From Spirosoma endophyticum (GTDB lineage Bacteria > Bacteroidota > Bacteroidia > Cytophagales > Spirosomataceae), in the NCBI RefSeq assembly GCF_900112365.1, contig NZ_FOLQ01000002.1, positions 558,001-622,000 of the forward strand: a stretch of DNA of 64,000 bases, in the 5' to 3' direction. Within the stretch, counting starts at the first letter, position 1; each line of letters begins with the position of its first letter. Below the pieces are notes generated by a model. The model saw only the letters and a program-made list of their open reading frames with translations. It did no database searches and was not told the origin of the DNA. The position numbers and the translations under genes were made by a program. Positions 9,568 to 18,300 of the stretch are shown in pieces.

Positions 9568-9602
9568 AAAAAATCCCCGGATGACACATCCGGGGATTTT
9601 TG
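9568..9602. terminator. Terminator directly after the RhlE-type helicase
   Basis: A run of A, then CCCCGGAT, a 5-nt loop, ATCCGGGG and a run of T. It abuts the helicase stop codon and works in either direction by symmetry. Confidence 0.85.
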
Positions 9603-11057
9603 TTAGTAGTTTCGGTCAGAACCTGTATTGCTGAAGCGACTGTTGCCCGTGCCTCGACTCGGGCGGGGTGTGTCGCTACTCGGCCGACTTGATCCCGTGT
9701 TGCCCGATGGTCGGAATGACGACCCATTGCTTTGTCCTTCAGGGCGGCTGTTGCTACTGCGGCCTTGACCACTATTGTTCGATGATCCCGATGGCTGACT
9801 GTTGCTTGAGCGGCCGCCACCGGTACGTTGCTGGCCTCCATTTCGGTTGCCTGGTCGGCCACTGCCGTTCCGTCCCCGCTGTTGAGCTGGAGCGGGCATC
9901 ATAGCCGCCGTCGCTACGTCGAGAACGTATGGATGATCTTCAATGACCGGAACGCGTTTCCCGATTAGTTTATGAATGTCTTTCAGGAAATCGGTTTCTT
10001 CGGCGTCGCAGAACGAAAGCGCGATACCATCGTGGCCCGCCCGGCCCGTCCGACCGATGCGGTGAACGTAGGTTTCGGGAATGTTGGGTAGTTCGTAGTT
10101 TATTACGTGCGAGAGTTCATCCACGTCAATGCCGCGTGCGGCAATATCAGTAGCCACCAGCACGCGTGTTTCCCGGCTTTTGAAATTCGAGAGTGCCCGC
10201 TGACGCGCATTCTGCGATTTGTTGCCGTGAATGGCTTCGGCGCCAATACCTGCTTTCAAGAGGTCTTTCACTACTTTATCAGCTCCGTGTTTGGTACGGG
10301 CGAAAACCAGTGCCGACTTGATTTTCTGGTCGTTGAGGATGTGCACAAGCAGTTTACGCTTGTCGTCTTTCCCCACAAAATACATGGCTTGCTGAATTGT
10401 ATCGGCGGTTGACGAAACGGGCGTCACTTCTACTTTAGCCGGATTCCGTAAAATCGTATCGGCGAGTTTCGCTACGTCGGGCGGCATAGTGGCTGAGAAA
10501 AACAGCGACTGACGACGCTCGGGCAACTTCGTGATGACTTTCTTAACGTCGTGAATAAAGCCCATGTCGAGCATTCGGTCGGCTTCGTCGAGTACGAAAA
10601 ACTGCACATCGCGAAGCGATACCCAGCCCTGGTTCATCAGGTCGAGTAACCGACCAGGGGTAGCAATCAGAATATCGACGCCTGCTTTTAGCGAGTTTAC
10701 CTGCGCATGCTGCGAAACACCCCCAAAAATGACGGTGTGGCGAAGGTTCAGGTGTCGGCCGTAAGCCGCAAAGCTTTCCGCAATCTGGATCGCCAGCTCG
10801 CGCGTTGGCGTCATAACCAAGGTTTTAATTCGTCGGGGAGCCGTGGGATTCTTGCTACGTTCGGCGTTGAGCAACTGGAGGATCGGAATGGCGAAAGCCG
10901 CTGTTTTGCCGGTGCCGGTCTGGGCGCAGCCCAGCAAATCACGGCGTTCCAACAAAATGGGTATGGCTTGTTGCTGAATAGGGGTTGGGGTGGTGTATCC
11001 TTCTTCGGCGAGGGCCTTCAGGATCGGGTCAATTAATGATAAATCGGTAAATTGCAT
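9603..11057 (-). CDS. rhlE: DEAD-box RNA helicase, RhlE type, with low-complexity tail
   Basis: 484 residues. Motifs in order: Q-motif TPIQQQAIP (about 25-33), Walker A AQTGTGKT (45-52), [12 protein letters not shown] (157-160), SAT (188-190), ARGIDVDEL and [10 protein letters not shown]. The enzyme unwinds RNA using ATP, typically in ribosome assembly or cold adaptation. From about residue 390 the protein becomes a Gly/Ser/Arg/Asn-rich tail (RGG- and RSSNS-like), which in this family usually adds RNA binding. The DNA for the tail is repetitive enough to open a false ORF in another frame. Single gene with its own terminator. Confidence 0.93.
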   Translation of the reverse strand: MQFTDLSLIDPILKALAEEGYTTPTPIQQQAIPILLERRDLLGCAQTGTGKTAAFAIPILQLLNAERSKNPTAPRRIKTLVMTPTRELAIQIAESFAAYGRHLNLRHTVIFGGVSQHAQVNSLKAGVDILIATPGRLLDLMNQGWVSLRDVQFFVLDEADRMLDMGFIHDVKKVITKLPERRQSLFFSATMPPDVAKLADTILRNPAKVEVTPVSSTADTIQQAMYFVGKDDKRKLLVHILNDQKIKSALVFARTKHGADKVVKDLLKAGIGAEAIHGNKSQNARQRALSNFKSRETRVLVATDIAARGIDVDELSHVINYELPNIPETYVHRIGRTGRAGHDGIALSFCDAEETDFLKDIHKLIGKRVPVIEDHPYVLDVATAAMMPAPAQQRGRNGSGRPGNRNGGQQRTGGGRSSNSQPSGSSNNSGQGRSSNSRPEGQSNGSSFRPSGNTGSSRPSSDTPRPSRGTGNSRFSNTGSDRNY

Positions 11058-11247
11058 GTGTTGGCTGGACGTCGAATGCCGGATACTTAACGGTAGGCAA
11101 GGCTTTCTAAACCAACGGTCGGGTCTCCAACGCCAACGTCTAAATTGAAGTTATTTAAGTGTACAACTCTACTATGGCCAATAAAGTGCCATTTGTGGGT
11201 GAAGCCAGCTTATTCGGTGAAATTAGCCGTTATTGAGAAGGAGAAAC

Positions 11248-11547
11248 TTATGGGCGCCTATTCTGTTGACGATTATCTTTAAACGACAAAATCTCTACCC
11301 GTTTATGATCGTCAATGACTCGATAATACATAGTAACGTAGCGATTTGACTGTACATTCTCGCACCGTTGGTTCGATTTCCGAAGCTCGGTACATAAAAG
11401 GCGTAGTTGTCAACAGCTGCATCTTTTGGGAAAGGCTGCAAGAAAGTCGGTTTTAATACTGTCTGACCATTGTTGACGAATAAACTCAATAATTTTATCA
11501 AGGTCAGCTTCGGCCTGAGCGGTAATGAGGATATCAAATTCCGTCAT
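11248..11547 (-). pseudogene. Broken RelE/ParE-type toxin
   Basis: Starts with ATG 11547-11545, which overlaps the antitoxin stop as TAATG, a standard toxin-antitoxin coupling. The first 41 codons read a normal N-terminus (AEADLDKIIEFIRQQWSDSI). The frame then hits TGA soon after the A4 tract near 11424. Family-like sequence continues in the next frame (TTPFMYRASEIEPTVREC) and returns to the first frame near 11341-11347 as YVTMYYRVIDDHKRVEIL, ending at TAA 11248. Start-to-stop length is exactly 300 nt, so one -1 and one +1 shift cancel. Either a decayed toxin or two sequencing errors; the A4 site makes error possible. Confidence 0.72.
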
Positions 11548-11774
11548 TACTGGTACTTTTGTAAAACTTCATGAAATGGCCTTGCTCGGCCTGCGTCAGC
11601 ATCAGCCATGCCACGTTTGATAGCTACTTTCTGATCGTCTGGCAGATCATTCCAGAAATCTTGTTTTGACGCTACTTGTTTCTCCAGAATGGTATAAACC
11701 GCCTGTAAAAACTGCTCGTCCTCAATATTTTCGACAAGCTGATAAATGGCAGTTTTTGTTTCAGTTGCTGACAT
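11547..11774 (-). CDS. Antitoxin of a RelE/ParE-type toxin-antitoxin pair
   Basis: 75 residues. The C-terminal stretch AIKRGMADADAGRARPF resembles the small antitoxin family usually found immediately upstream of RelE/ParE-type toxins; the N-terminal half is helical and acidic. It would neutralise the toxin and probably repress the shared promoter. Stop and toxin start overlap by one base. A TATATTTG promoter element lies 22 bp upstream of the ATG. The antitoxin frame is intact while the toxin frame is not. Confidence 0.75.
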   Translation of the reverse strand: MSATETKTAIYQLVENIEDEQFLQAVYTILEKQVASKQDFWNDLPDDQKVAIKRGMADADAGRARPFHEVLQKYQ

Positions 11775-11795
11775 GGAGATTAATGTTTACCTACT

Positions 11796-11803
11796 CAAAT
11801 ATA
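11796..11803 (-). promoter_or_regulatory. TAnnTTTG element for the toxin-antitoxin operon
   Basis: TATATTTG on the minus strand, 22 bp before the antitoxin ATG, matching the Bacteroidota -7 element. The predicted leader is very short. Confidence 0.5.
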
Positions 11804-11822
11804 CTAAATAAGTAGCCAGGTT

Positions 11823-12596
11823 CTAATCATAGATACTCCCAGCCGTCTTTTCAACCAGCCCTTTGGGTAGCAGCCACGCCATCAGTTTGCCCGCTTTATT
11901 GAGCAGGCCCGTGACGAGTTCCGTCTGACCGGCCAGCGTTGCTTCAACGGCTTGCTGTGCTACGTCTTCGGGCGTCATATTTACCTTCTCGGCCGCCTTT
12001 CGGCCTTTCTCACCGATCTGGGCCCGGTTGGCAAAGTCGGTATCGGTGGAGCCGGGGCATACGCAGGTAACGGAAACCGACGAGCGTCGTAGCTCCTGAT
12101 GAAGACCCCGACTGAACTGGAGGACAAACGATTTGGAGGCTGCGTACAAACTTAAACCTGGCACAGCCTGATACGCTGCCGAACTACCAATGTTTAGGAT
12201 GTAGGCTTTGGGCTGCTGGCGAAGTTGTGGCAGAAAGAGATACGTTAGCTCAACAAGAGCCGTCATGTTAACGGCCATCATACTGGTATGCTCAGCGAGT
12301 GAATGCTTCTCAAAGGGTCCGCTGAGACCATAGCCCGCATTATTTACCAGCGTATTGATGTCGTATTTTTTCGCCTGACAATGGTCGAATAATTCCTGTG
12401 CGGCACCTGGTTTCGCTAAGTCTACTACGTAGTAGCTGGCTTTAACGCCGTACTGGCTGGCAATTCGGGTAGCGGCTTCCTGTAGTTGTCCTTCTGAGCG
12501 GGCAGCCAACACCAGATCCATTTTCCGACGGGCGAATTGCTCGGCAATAGCTAATCCAATTCCTTTACTGGCACCTGTAACGAGAGCGTAGGCCAT
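11823..12596 (-). CDS. Short-chain dehydrogenase/reductase
   Basis: 257 residues, classical SDR. The nucleotide-binding TGASKGIG is at 7-14, NNAG at 85-88, and the catalytic Ser139, Tyr151 and Lys155 are in place (GSSAAY, YAASK). It is closest in look to the DltE/YdfG-like group of NAD(P)H-dependent reductases; the substrate is not predictable. It starts just after a perfect 34-bp inverted repeat that separates it from the upstream PhyH-like gene. Confidence 0.9.
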   Translation of the reverse strand: MAYALVTGASKGIGLAIAEQFARRKMDLVLAARSEGQLQEAATRIASQYGVKASYYVVDLAKPGAAQELFDHCQAKKYDINTLVNNAGYGLSGPFEKHSLAEHTSMMAVNMTALVELTYLFLPQLRQQPKAYILNIGSSAAYQAVPGLSLYAASKSFVLQFSRGLHQELRRSSVSVTCVCPGSTDTDFANRAQIGEKGRKAAEKVNMTPEDVAQQAVEATLAGQTELVTGLLNKAGKLMAWLLPKGLVEKTAGSIYD

Positions 12597-12607
12597 AAGA
12601 ATAAAAA

Positions 12608-12684
12608 AAGTCGAAAGTCGTCAGTCAACAGTCGTTAGTAAATGTAAAAGTTACTAACGACTGTTGACTGACGACTTTCGACTT
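12608..12684. repeat. Perfect 34-bp inverted repeat, GTCGTCAGTC family
   Basis: Arms 12608-12641 and 12651-12684 are perfectly complementary with a 9-nt loop. The arms are built of repeated words (AGTCG, GTCAGTCAACAGTC, GTTAG). Read on the minus strand, it follows the PhyH-like stop and is followed by seven T, so it can act as a terminator, though the stem is far longer than needed. The words recur at 18301-18389. Confidence 0.9.
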
Positions 12685-12688
12685 CAAA

Positions 12689-13504
12689 TTAAATGTTGAC
12701 TTTCGAAATGAACCGGTGGTAGAACGGCGTTTTGCTATTCTCATGCTTCGGCATGTACTTACCCGTTACAACCGGTACGTACATGACGCGACGACGGCTG
12801 GCCTCGCCGACGTAAGGAGACTGTTGCGCCCGGTGCCAAAGCCGACCATCATGTACCGACAGATCGCCTGCGTTAATATCGAAGCCGATTTCGTGTTTAT
12901 CTGGCTCGTTATCAACGAAATACTTTTTGCGGAACAACATTTTGAAGATACCCTGCTTGTGAGTGCCGGGGATTACGCGGAGTCCACCATTTTCGTAGGG
13001 AGTTGGGTTCAGGTGAATGCCAACATTGAGCATCGGCATGATGCGCTGACCCAGGAAAATGTCGCGCGGGCTGTCGGTATGCCAACCCATTTGCGAGAAC
13101 TTACTGTTAGGTGTGCGAACGTAATGATTGAGAATAAGCCCGTCTTTTTCGATTTCAGCAATACGACCTTCGTAGGGTTGAAGTAAGTCTATAACGGCCT
13201 GAAGGCGTGGGTCCTGCAAAAATTCATGGAGTGCGGTACTGTATTGTGACAGAAAGCACATCCGCTGAATCATCGAATTGCCGGCCTCATCCTGACCGAA
13301 TTTCAGAGGGATACCGTTAACTTTGTCTCGTCCCTCAGCAAGCCACTCTTTTTCAATACGCTCAACTTCGCTAATGAATAATTTTACCGTTTCTGGATTA
13401 ATAAAATTCCGAAAAACGATGACGCCATTTTTGTTGAAAAACTGGCGTTGTTCGGGGGTAATGGTTTCGCCCAATGAGAAGGGCGGCAAGTTTAATTTGC
13501 TCAT
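12689..13504 (-). CDS. PhyH-family Fe(II)/2-oxoglutarate dioxygenase
   Basis: 271 residues with the double-stranded beta-helix signature of phytanoyl-CoA dioxygenase-like enzymes: iron ligands His142 and Asp144 in GWHTDSP, a distal His (probably His224 in GRLWHRA) and a 2-oxoglutarate-binding Arg in the RRR at about 237-239. The family hydroxylates varied small molecules with O2 and 2-oxoglutarate. No neighbouring gene reveals the substrate. It is divergent from the outer-membrane barrel gene, with a TAGATTTG element 95 bp upstream. Confidence 0.85.
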   Translation of the reverse strand: MSKLNLPPFSLGETITPEQRQFFNKNGVIVFRNFINPETVKLFISEVERIEKEWLAEGRDKVNGIPLKFGQDEAGNSMIQRMCFLSQYSTALHEFLQDPRLQAVIDLLQPYEGRIAEIEKDGLILNHYVRTPNSKFSQMGWHTDSPRDIFLGQRIMPMLNVGIHLNPTPYENGGLRVIPGTHKQGIFKMLFRKKYFVDNEPDKHEIGFDINAGDLSVHDGRLWHRAQQSPYVGEASRRRVMYVPVVTGKYMPKHENSKTPFYHRFISKVNI

Positions 13505-13598
13505 ATCGGTGGTTTACAGTTCGGAGGTTCCGTGTTCAGTGCCAACCGTTGACCGCATTCAATTGGATGGATGCAATCATAATGGTTTCTTAATGCCC

Positions 13599-13606
13599 CA
13601 AATCTA
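13599..13606 (-). promoter_or_regulatory. TAnnTTTG element for the PhyH-like gene
   Basis: TAGATTTG on the minus strand in the divergent gap, about 95 bp from the start codon. No clear TTG partner was found at the expected distance. Confidence 0.4.
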
Positions 13607-13640
13607 CGAAATTTACAATTTTGGGATTACTTTAATTTGA

Positions 13641-13664
13641 TTTAATTAATCTTAGTTTAATTAA
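13641..13664. promoter_or_regulatory. Direct repeat TTTAATTAA in divergent gap
   Basis: TTTAATTAA occurs at 13641-13649 and 13656-13664, 15 bp apart, in very AT-rich DNA just upstream of the barrel gene. It could be a regulator site or part of the promoter. Confidence 0.3.
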
Positions 13665-13681
13665 CGGTTATTTGAGTTCCT

Positions 13682-14821
13682 GTGTCCAATTTATATGATC
13701 AACGGCTAATACTCTTGTTAATCAGTAGTTTACTGGGTTCTGTCAGGACTTTACTGGCTCAGCCAGACAGTCTACCACTCCCCCGTAAGACAGAAGTGAA
13801 TACGGTAAAAGTCGCGCGAAATACCCTAATCTTACCATTAATAGCCCGGTCTATCGAAACAGACTGGTCTTTTGGCGTAGCGGGTTCCTTCACCTTTCGA
13901 TTTAACCGAACCGACACCGTTACTCGTACCTCTAACACGCAAGCGCTGGCTTTATACTCCCTTCGCCAACAATTTATTGCGGCCATAAACGGTACTATTT
14001 ATTTTCCGGGTGAACGTTATATTCTGAGCCATCAATTATCGTACAGCAATTTCCCCGATAAATTCTGGGGATTGGGCAAAGAAGCGCCCGACAAAAATGA
14101 AGAAGCCTATACCTTCCAGCAGTATTACGTATACCTGCATTTTCAACGAAAACTCCAGAATCGCATCTTTGTCGGCCTGCTCTACGAATACCAGCGATTA
14201 CTGAATGTCAATTATACGTCGGGTGGTCTTTTTGACCAGTTTAATGTGCGGGGCCGCCTGCCTTATCATATTTCCGGAGCCGGGTTGAGTCTGACCTATG
14301 ACTCGCGAAATAATGCGTTTGCGCCCGATCGGGGCGGTTTTTTGCAGATTTATTTCAATCACTTTTCGCCTGCCTTTGGGTCCGATTTTCGCTATACGAA
14401 CTACGTAGCCGATTTTCGCCGGTTTCTTCGGATCTATCGGGAACAGGTGCTGGCTATCCAGGCTTACGCTTATTTTAATTCCGGCGCAGTGCCGCTACGT
14501 AGTTTTGCCAGTTTTGGCGGCTCCAATAGCATGCGCGGGTTTTATGACGGACGCTATCGCAGTAAAAACCAGGTGGTGGTGCAGGCCGAATACCGGATTC
14601 CACTTTTCTGGCGACTGGGTGCCGTTGGGTTTGCCGGTATTGGCAACGTTGGCAGCCACGTGAGTGATCTGAACTTCGACGAATTAAAATACTCGTTCGG
14701 TGGAGGACTACGACTTTCCCTGAACCGAAAAGAACGCTTAAATCTTCGGGTTGATTATGGCTGGGGAATAGGCCAGAGCGTATCGAATGGGCTGTACTTT
14801 CAGTTAGGCGAAGCGTTTTGA
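13682..14821 (+). CDS. BamA/TamA-like (D15) outer-membrane barrel protein without POTRA domains
   Basis: 379 residues from a GTG start that gives a signal peptide ending near LLAQ. The rest alternates in the manner of beta strands and includes the surface-antigen signature GGSNSMRGF (RGF motif of Omp85 barrels) and an aromatic C-terminal residue. There is no room for POTRA domains, so it is a barrel-only member of the bacterial surface antigen family rather than the assembly protein BamA itself. Location: outer membrane. Role unknown. The last 22 bp overlap the convergent PAP2-like gene. Confidence 0.82.
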   Translation: MSNLYDQRLILLLISSLLGSVRTLLAQPDSLPLPRKTEVNTVKVARNTLILPLIARSIETDWSFGVAGSFTFRFNRTDTVTRTSNTQALALYSLRQQFIAAINGTIYFPGERYILSHQLSYSNFPDKFWGLGKEAPDKNEEAYTFQQYYVYLHFQRKLQNRIFVGLLYEYQRLLNVNYTSGGLFDQFNVRGRLPYHISGAGLSLTYDSRNNAFAPDRGGFLQIYFNHFSPAFGSDFRYTNYVADFRRFLRIYREQVLAIQAYAYFNSGAVPLRSFASFGGSNSMRGFYDGRYRSKNQVVVQAEYRIPLFWRLGAVGFAGIGNVGSHVSDLNFDELKYSFGGGLRLSLNRKERLNLRVDYGWGIGQSVSNGLYFQLGEAF

Positions 14822-15486
14822 TTTACTTTCTTCTCGACGGTATTCCAGCCACTGAGGGCGATCTTCTTGCCGATCCGGTAGAGTGGATAGGTAAAGACAA
14901 AAGCTCCCACGATGTCGATGGTGTAATGCACATGCTGCACAAGCAGTAAACTGGCAACGACCAGCGTACCGATAAACGTCACCAGTCGATCCATCCGTCG
15001 GCGCAGGCACAGAAATATCAGAAAAATGGTAGAGGTATGGCCCGAATAAAATAAATCTTTGGTGATATAGACCTTACCGTAGAAGGCATTGGTCAGCGGG
15101 TCAACCATGGGAATCAGACCAACGGGTGGATTGAGCGGAAACAGATTGATACTGATCATCCGTGACAAGGTTATGATGATATAGCTGTATATAAACATCA
15201 AAAAAATAGTCGGGCTACGCCGGGAACGAATAAGGATCAGCAAGCCTGCCGCCCAGATGACCAGAAAAATAATTAATGATACGTCATATGGGGGGAGTTG
15301 ACTGAGCAGCCAATCGTTCAGAACGGGACCCGTGTGCTGCTCGATCGTCTGAAAAAAGTAAGGGAATGTAATCAATATGGCGATAACGCCGACCACGCCA
15401 ATCATAAATTTCGTACGAAAGACGGAAGAGCGCCAGGCTTCATTCCAGATTAAATCATTGACTGGATTCGGAGAAAGAATTGACAT
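14800..15486 (-). CDS. PAP2-like membrane phosphatase (PAP2_C / sphingomyelin-synthase-like)
   Basis: 228 residues with about six membrane helices. The motif SGHTSTIFLIFL followed by HVHYTIDIVGAF supplies the His-Asp pair seen in PAP2 and sphingomyelin-synthase-like phosphotransferases. It may act on lipid phosphates or head groups at the inner membrane. The stop codon lies inside the convergent barrel gene (22-bp overlap). A TAACTTTG element sits 21 bp upstream. Confidence 0.8.
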   Translation of the reverse strand: MSILSPNPVNDLIWNEAWRSSVFRTKFMIGVVGVIAILITFPYFFQTIEQHTGPVLNDWLLSQLPPYDVSLIIFLVIWAAGLLILIRSRRSPTIFLMFIYSYIIITLSRMISINLFPLNPPVGLIPMVDPLTNAFYGKVYITKDLFYSGHTSTIFLIFLCLRRRMDRLVTFIGTLVVASLLLVQHVHYTIDIVGAFVFTYPLYRIGKKIALSGWNTVEKKVNQNASPN

Positions 15487-15506
15487 AAAAATAATATAAA
15501 AGGCCG

Positions 15507-15514
15507 CAAAGTTA
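15507..15514 (-). promoter_or_regulatory. TAnnTTTG element for the PAP2-like gene
   Basis: TAACTTTG on the minus strand, 21 bp before the ATG; good spacing for a short leader. Confidence 0.5.
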
Positions 15515-15565
15515 CGAAAGACTAAAACATAGACGTGAAAGCCGCTCGTTTTAGGTCGTTGGATT

Positions 15566-16381
15566 TTACAGCTTAGCTCCGCAGTACTTACAATATACGG
15601 CGTCGGGATCGTGTCCCTGACGGCTACAATTTGGGCAAGCCTGCGTCGAAATTTCCTGCTTTTTACTGGCGGCTGTCAGGCTAACGGCCACAATGCCCGT
15701 TGGCACGGCAATGATTACGTAACCCAGTAACATAATGAGCGTAGCAATGAATTTACCGATGGGCGTGCTGGGGACAATATCCCCATAACCGACGGTAGTA
15801 ATTGTAATGACTGCCCAGTAGATGCTTAGCGGAATGCTTTCGAATCCATTGGAGTGCCCTTCCACTACGTACATCATGGAGCCAAGCGTGATAACTAACG
15901 TAAAAATTGCCACAAAAAATACGGTGATTTTAGCCTGGCTTTCACGCAACGAATAAGCGAGGAGGGAAGCTGCCGCCGTATATTCGCCTAGTTTCAGGAT
16001 TCGGAAGATACGTAGCAGACGCAGAATTCGGACTGCGGCCAGTTCGTGCGCCCCAAACAAAAATAAACCGAGATAGCTGGGTAAAATGGCCAGCAGGTCG
16101 ACAAGGCCGAAAAAGCTGGTTATATAACGTAGCGGTTGCCGGATGCTAATAATACGCACTGCGTATTCAAGCGTGAACAGAATGGTAAACACCCATTCGA
16201 TTCGATCAAAGAGAAGTCCATATGGCTTTTGCAGAGAGGGAATACTCTCCAGAATGACGGCGAGCACGCTCAGGACAATTAGAAAAAGCAATGTAACGTC
16301 GAAGGCGCGTCCGGCCCAGGTGTCGGCTTCAAAGACGATTTCGTGGAGTCGGTGCCGAAATCGTTGCCATCGGGAGTTCAT
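15566..16381 (-). CDS. Voltage-gated-type potassium channel with C-terminal zinc ribbon
   Basis: 271 residues. Six membrane segments; S4 carries regularly spaced arginines (RILRLLRIFRILK, about 118-130) and the pore loop has the K+ selectivity filter TVGYGD (196-201). This is the Kv-like bacterial channel family acting in the inner membrane. After S6 the cytoplasmic tail holds a Cys4 zinc ribbon (CPNC at 249-252, CKYC at 264-267). No regulatory RCK domain is present. Monocistronic by spacing. Confidence 0.92.
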   Translation of the reverse strand: MNSRWQRFRHRLHEIVFEADTWAGRAFDVTLLFLIVLSVLAVILESIPSLQKPYGLLFDRIEWVFTILFTLEYAVRIISIRQPLRYITSFFGLVDLLAILPSYLGLFLFGAHELAAVRILRLLRIFRILKLGEYTAAASLLAYSLRESQAKITVFFVAIFTLVITLGSMMYVVEGHSNGFESIPLSIYWAVITITTVGYGDIVPSTPIGKFIATLIMLLGYVIIAVPTGIVAVSLTAASKKQEISTQACPNCSRQGHDPDAVYCKYCGAKL

Positions 16382-16456
16382 ATGGTTGAGCGTTTAAACG
16401 CCTAATCTACTAAAGTCGAATATCTCCCGATATTGATAAGCTATATTAATCCACCA

Positions 16457-16549
16457 GAACGCTGATTTTTATGACGATTAAGATTGTATAGGTTTCGGCT
16501 TATTTCCAATAATCATACCTAATCATACCCATCATAAAAATCAGCGTTC
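16457..16549. repeat. 18-bp perfect inverted repeat around a 57-bp spacer
   Basis: Arms 16457-16474 and 16532-16549 match perfectly. The spacer holds a tandem AATCATACC repeat, and just outside is an 11-bp direct repeat CAGTAAACTCG (16559-16569, 16577-16587). It lies between the GMC gene stop and the channel start, both on the minus strand. The long spacer makes a simple terminator unlikely. Confidence 0.8.
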
Positions 16550-16589
16550 CAATGGTGCCAGTAAACTCGAACGAATCAGTAAACTCGGA

Positions 16590-18293
16590 TCAAATCCGTT
16601 GCGCTTTCAGTTCCTGCACAGCGAAATCGGCCGCGCGAGCCGACAGGGCCATGTACGTAAGGGACGGATTGACGCAGCCCGATGAGGTCATGCAGGCACC
16701 GTCGGTCACGAATACGTTTTTAACGGCGTGGATCTGGTTGTGACCATTGAGCACCGACGTTTTGGGGTCGCGGCCCATGCGGGCGGTGCCCATTTCGTGA
16801 ACAGCTCCCCCAACGACCGATCCCTGATCGTAGGTTTTTACATTGACCAATCCGGCCGCTTCGAGCATTTCCTGCGCATCGTTGATCATGTCAACGCGCA
16901 TTTTTCGCTCGTTTTCGCCAATCTCCGCGTCGAACGCTAACGTGGGTAGCCCCCATTTATCCAGCCTGGTTTTATCTAGATACATCCGATTTCTGTATTC
17001 AGGTAATTGCTCCCCGAAGCCAATCAGGCCCATAGTCCATAACCCTGGCCGGGTTAGGTCTTCTTTCAGCGACGTACCAAAAGCCAGTTCGGCGACGTGA
17101 TGCTGCCACCCCTGCCGACCCCCGCCCCCCTGATAACCGAAGCCGCGTAGGTAATCGCGCTTGTCCGTTCCGATATTGCGGTATCGGGGAATGTAAATGC
17201 CGTTGGCCCTCCGGCCGTAGAAGTACCGGTCCTGCCCGCCTTCCCACTGCCCATTCGCGCCAAGCCGGAAGTGATGATCCATCAGATTATGCCCCAATTG
17301 GTCCGAGTCATTGCCCATGCCGTTGGGGAAGCGATCAGATACCGAGTTCATAAGCAGGGCGGTGGAGGCCATCGCACTGGCACAAACAAAGATCACCTTC
17401 GCAAAATACTCCTGACTTTCCAGGGTCACGGAATCTTTCACCCGAACACCCGACGCCCGCTGTTTTTTGGGATCGTAAATCACTTCTGTCACCACCGAAT
17501 TAGGCCGTAGCGTCAGGCGGCCCGTTTTGACAGCGGGAGGCAGTGTGCAGGATTGCGTGCTGAAATACGCACCGTACGGACAACCCCGAATGCATTGATT
17601 CCGGTACTGGCAAGGTGCCCGACCATTGTCTACGTGCACTTTTTGCGCTTCGGACAAATTCGCTGTTCGACCGATGGTCATGATACGTCCCGGAAACGAT
17701 TTCTCGATCCGTTTCCGCACTTCTTTTTCGACCAGAAACATATCCATCGGGGGCAGGAATTCGCTGTCGGGGAGTTGAGGAAGTCCCAGCTTTTCGCCCG
17801 AAACGCCCGCGAATTTTTCTACGTATGAATACCAGGGCGCAATGTCTTTGTAGCGAATGGGCCAGTCAACACCAACACCTTCTTTTGCGTTGGCCTCAAA
17901 ATCAATATCGCTGAATCGGTACGACTGTCGTCCCCACATAATGGATTTCCCGCCCACGATATTAGGCCGAAGCCAGCGGAACGGTTTATCCTGCCGGTAC
18001 GACGTATCCATGCCGGGCATCCAGTAAGGCGAGACACTTTTCGCTACGTCCTCGGGTGTTTGAGGATATTTAGCGGATAGTTCTCCCAAGCGGCTCACTT
18101 CCGACAGTTCCCAGGGCGCTTTCTGCTCGGTCTCGTAGCCTGTTACGTGTTCCAGCGGGCGGCCCCGTTCCAGCATAAGTACCCGCAAGCCTTTTTCCGT
18201 CAATTCTTTAGCGGCCCATCCTCCGCTAACGCCCGACCCAACGACAATGGCATCGTAGGTCATATCCTTTACTGCATCAATATTGAGGTTCAT
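16590..18293 (-). CDS. GMC-family FAD oxidoreductase (large subunit of a membrane-linked dehydrogenase)
   Basis: 567 residues. FAD-binding GSGVSGG at 19-25, the GMC-type GGKSIMWGRQSYRF, a cysteine-containing QCIRGCPYGA, and the C-terminal block HEMGTARMG ... CVNPSLTYMALSARAA. It resembles the large subunits of gluconate 2-dehydrogenase-like enzymes that oxidise sugars or alcohols in the periplasm. The gene directly upstream on the same strand encodes the matching gluconate dehydrogenase subunit 3, so the two probably form one enzyme. No cytochrome c subunit is adjacent. Export could occur by piggyback on the twin-arginine partner. Confidence 0.9.
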   Translation of the reverse strand: MNLNIDAVKDMTYDAIVVGSGVSGGWAAKELTEKGLRVLMLERGRPLEHVTGYETEQKAPWELSEVSRLGELSAKYPQTPEDVAKSVSPYWMPGMDTSYRQDKPFRWLRPNIVGGKSIMWGRQSYRFSDIDFEANAKEGVGVDWPIRYKDIAPWYSYVEKFAGVSGEKLGLPQLPDSEFLPPMDMFLVEKEVRKRIEKSFPGRIMTIGRTANLSEAQKVHVDNGRAPCQYRNQCIRGCPYGAYFSTQSCTLPPAVKTGRLTLRPNSVVTEVIYDPKKQRASGVRVKDSVTLESQEYFAKVIFVCASAMASTALLMNSVSDRFPNGMGNDSDQLGHNLMDHHFRLGANGQWEGGQDRYFYGRRANGIYIPRYRNIGTDKRDYLRGFGYQGGGGRQGWQHHVAELAFGTSLKEDLTRPGLWTMGLIGFGEQLPEYRNRMYLDKTRLDKWGLPTLAFDAEIGENERKMRVDMINDAQEMLEAAGLVNVKTYDQGSVVGGAVHEMGTARMGRDPKTSVLNGHNQIHAVKNVFVTDGACMTSSGCVNPSLTYMALSARAADFAVQELKAQRI

Positions 18294-18300
18294 GGTGTAT

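Noticed and set aside
9557-9862. Minus-strand frame rich in Ala/Val/Asp at the end of the helicase
   Set aside because: It is an out-of-frame reading of the repetitive Gly/Ser/Arg tail of the RhlE-type gene.
11295-11537. Open frame of 80 codons over the toxin locus
   Set aside because: It is a third frame crossing the broken RelE/ParE-type toxin; its product has no family features, while the toxin similarity lies in the other two frames.
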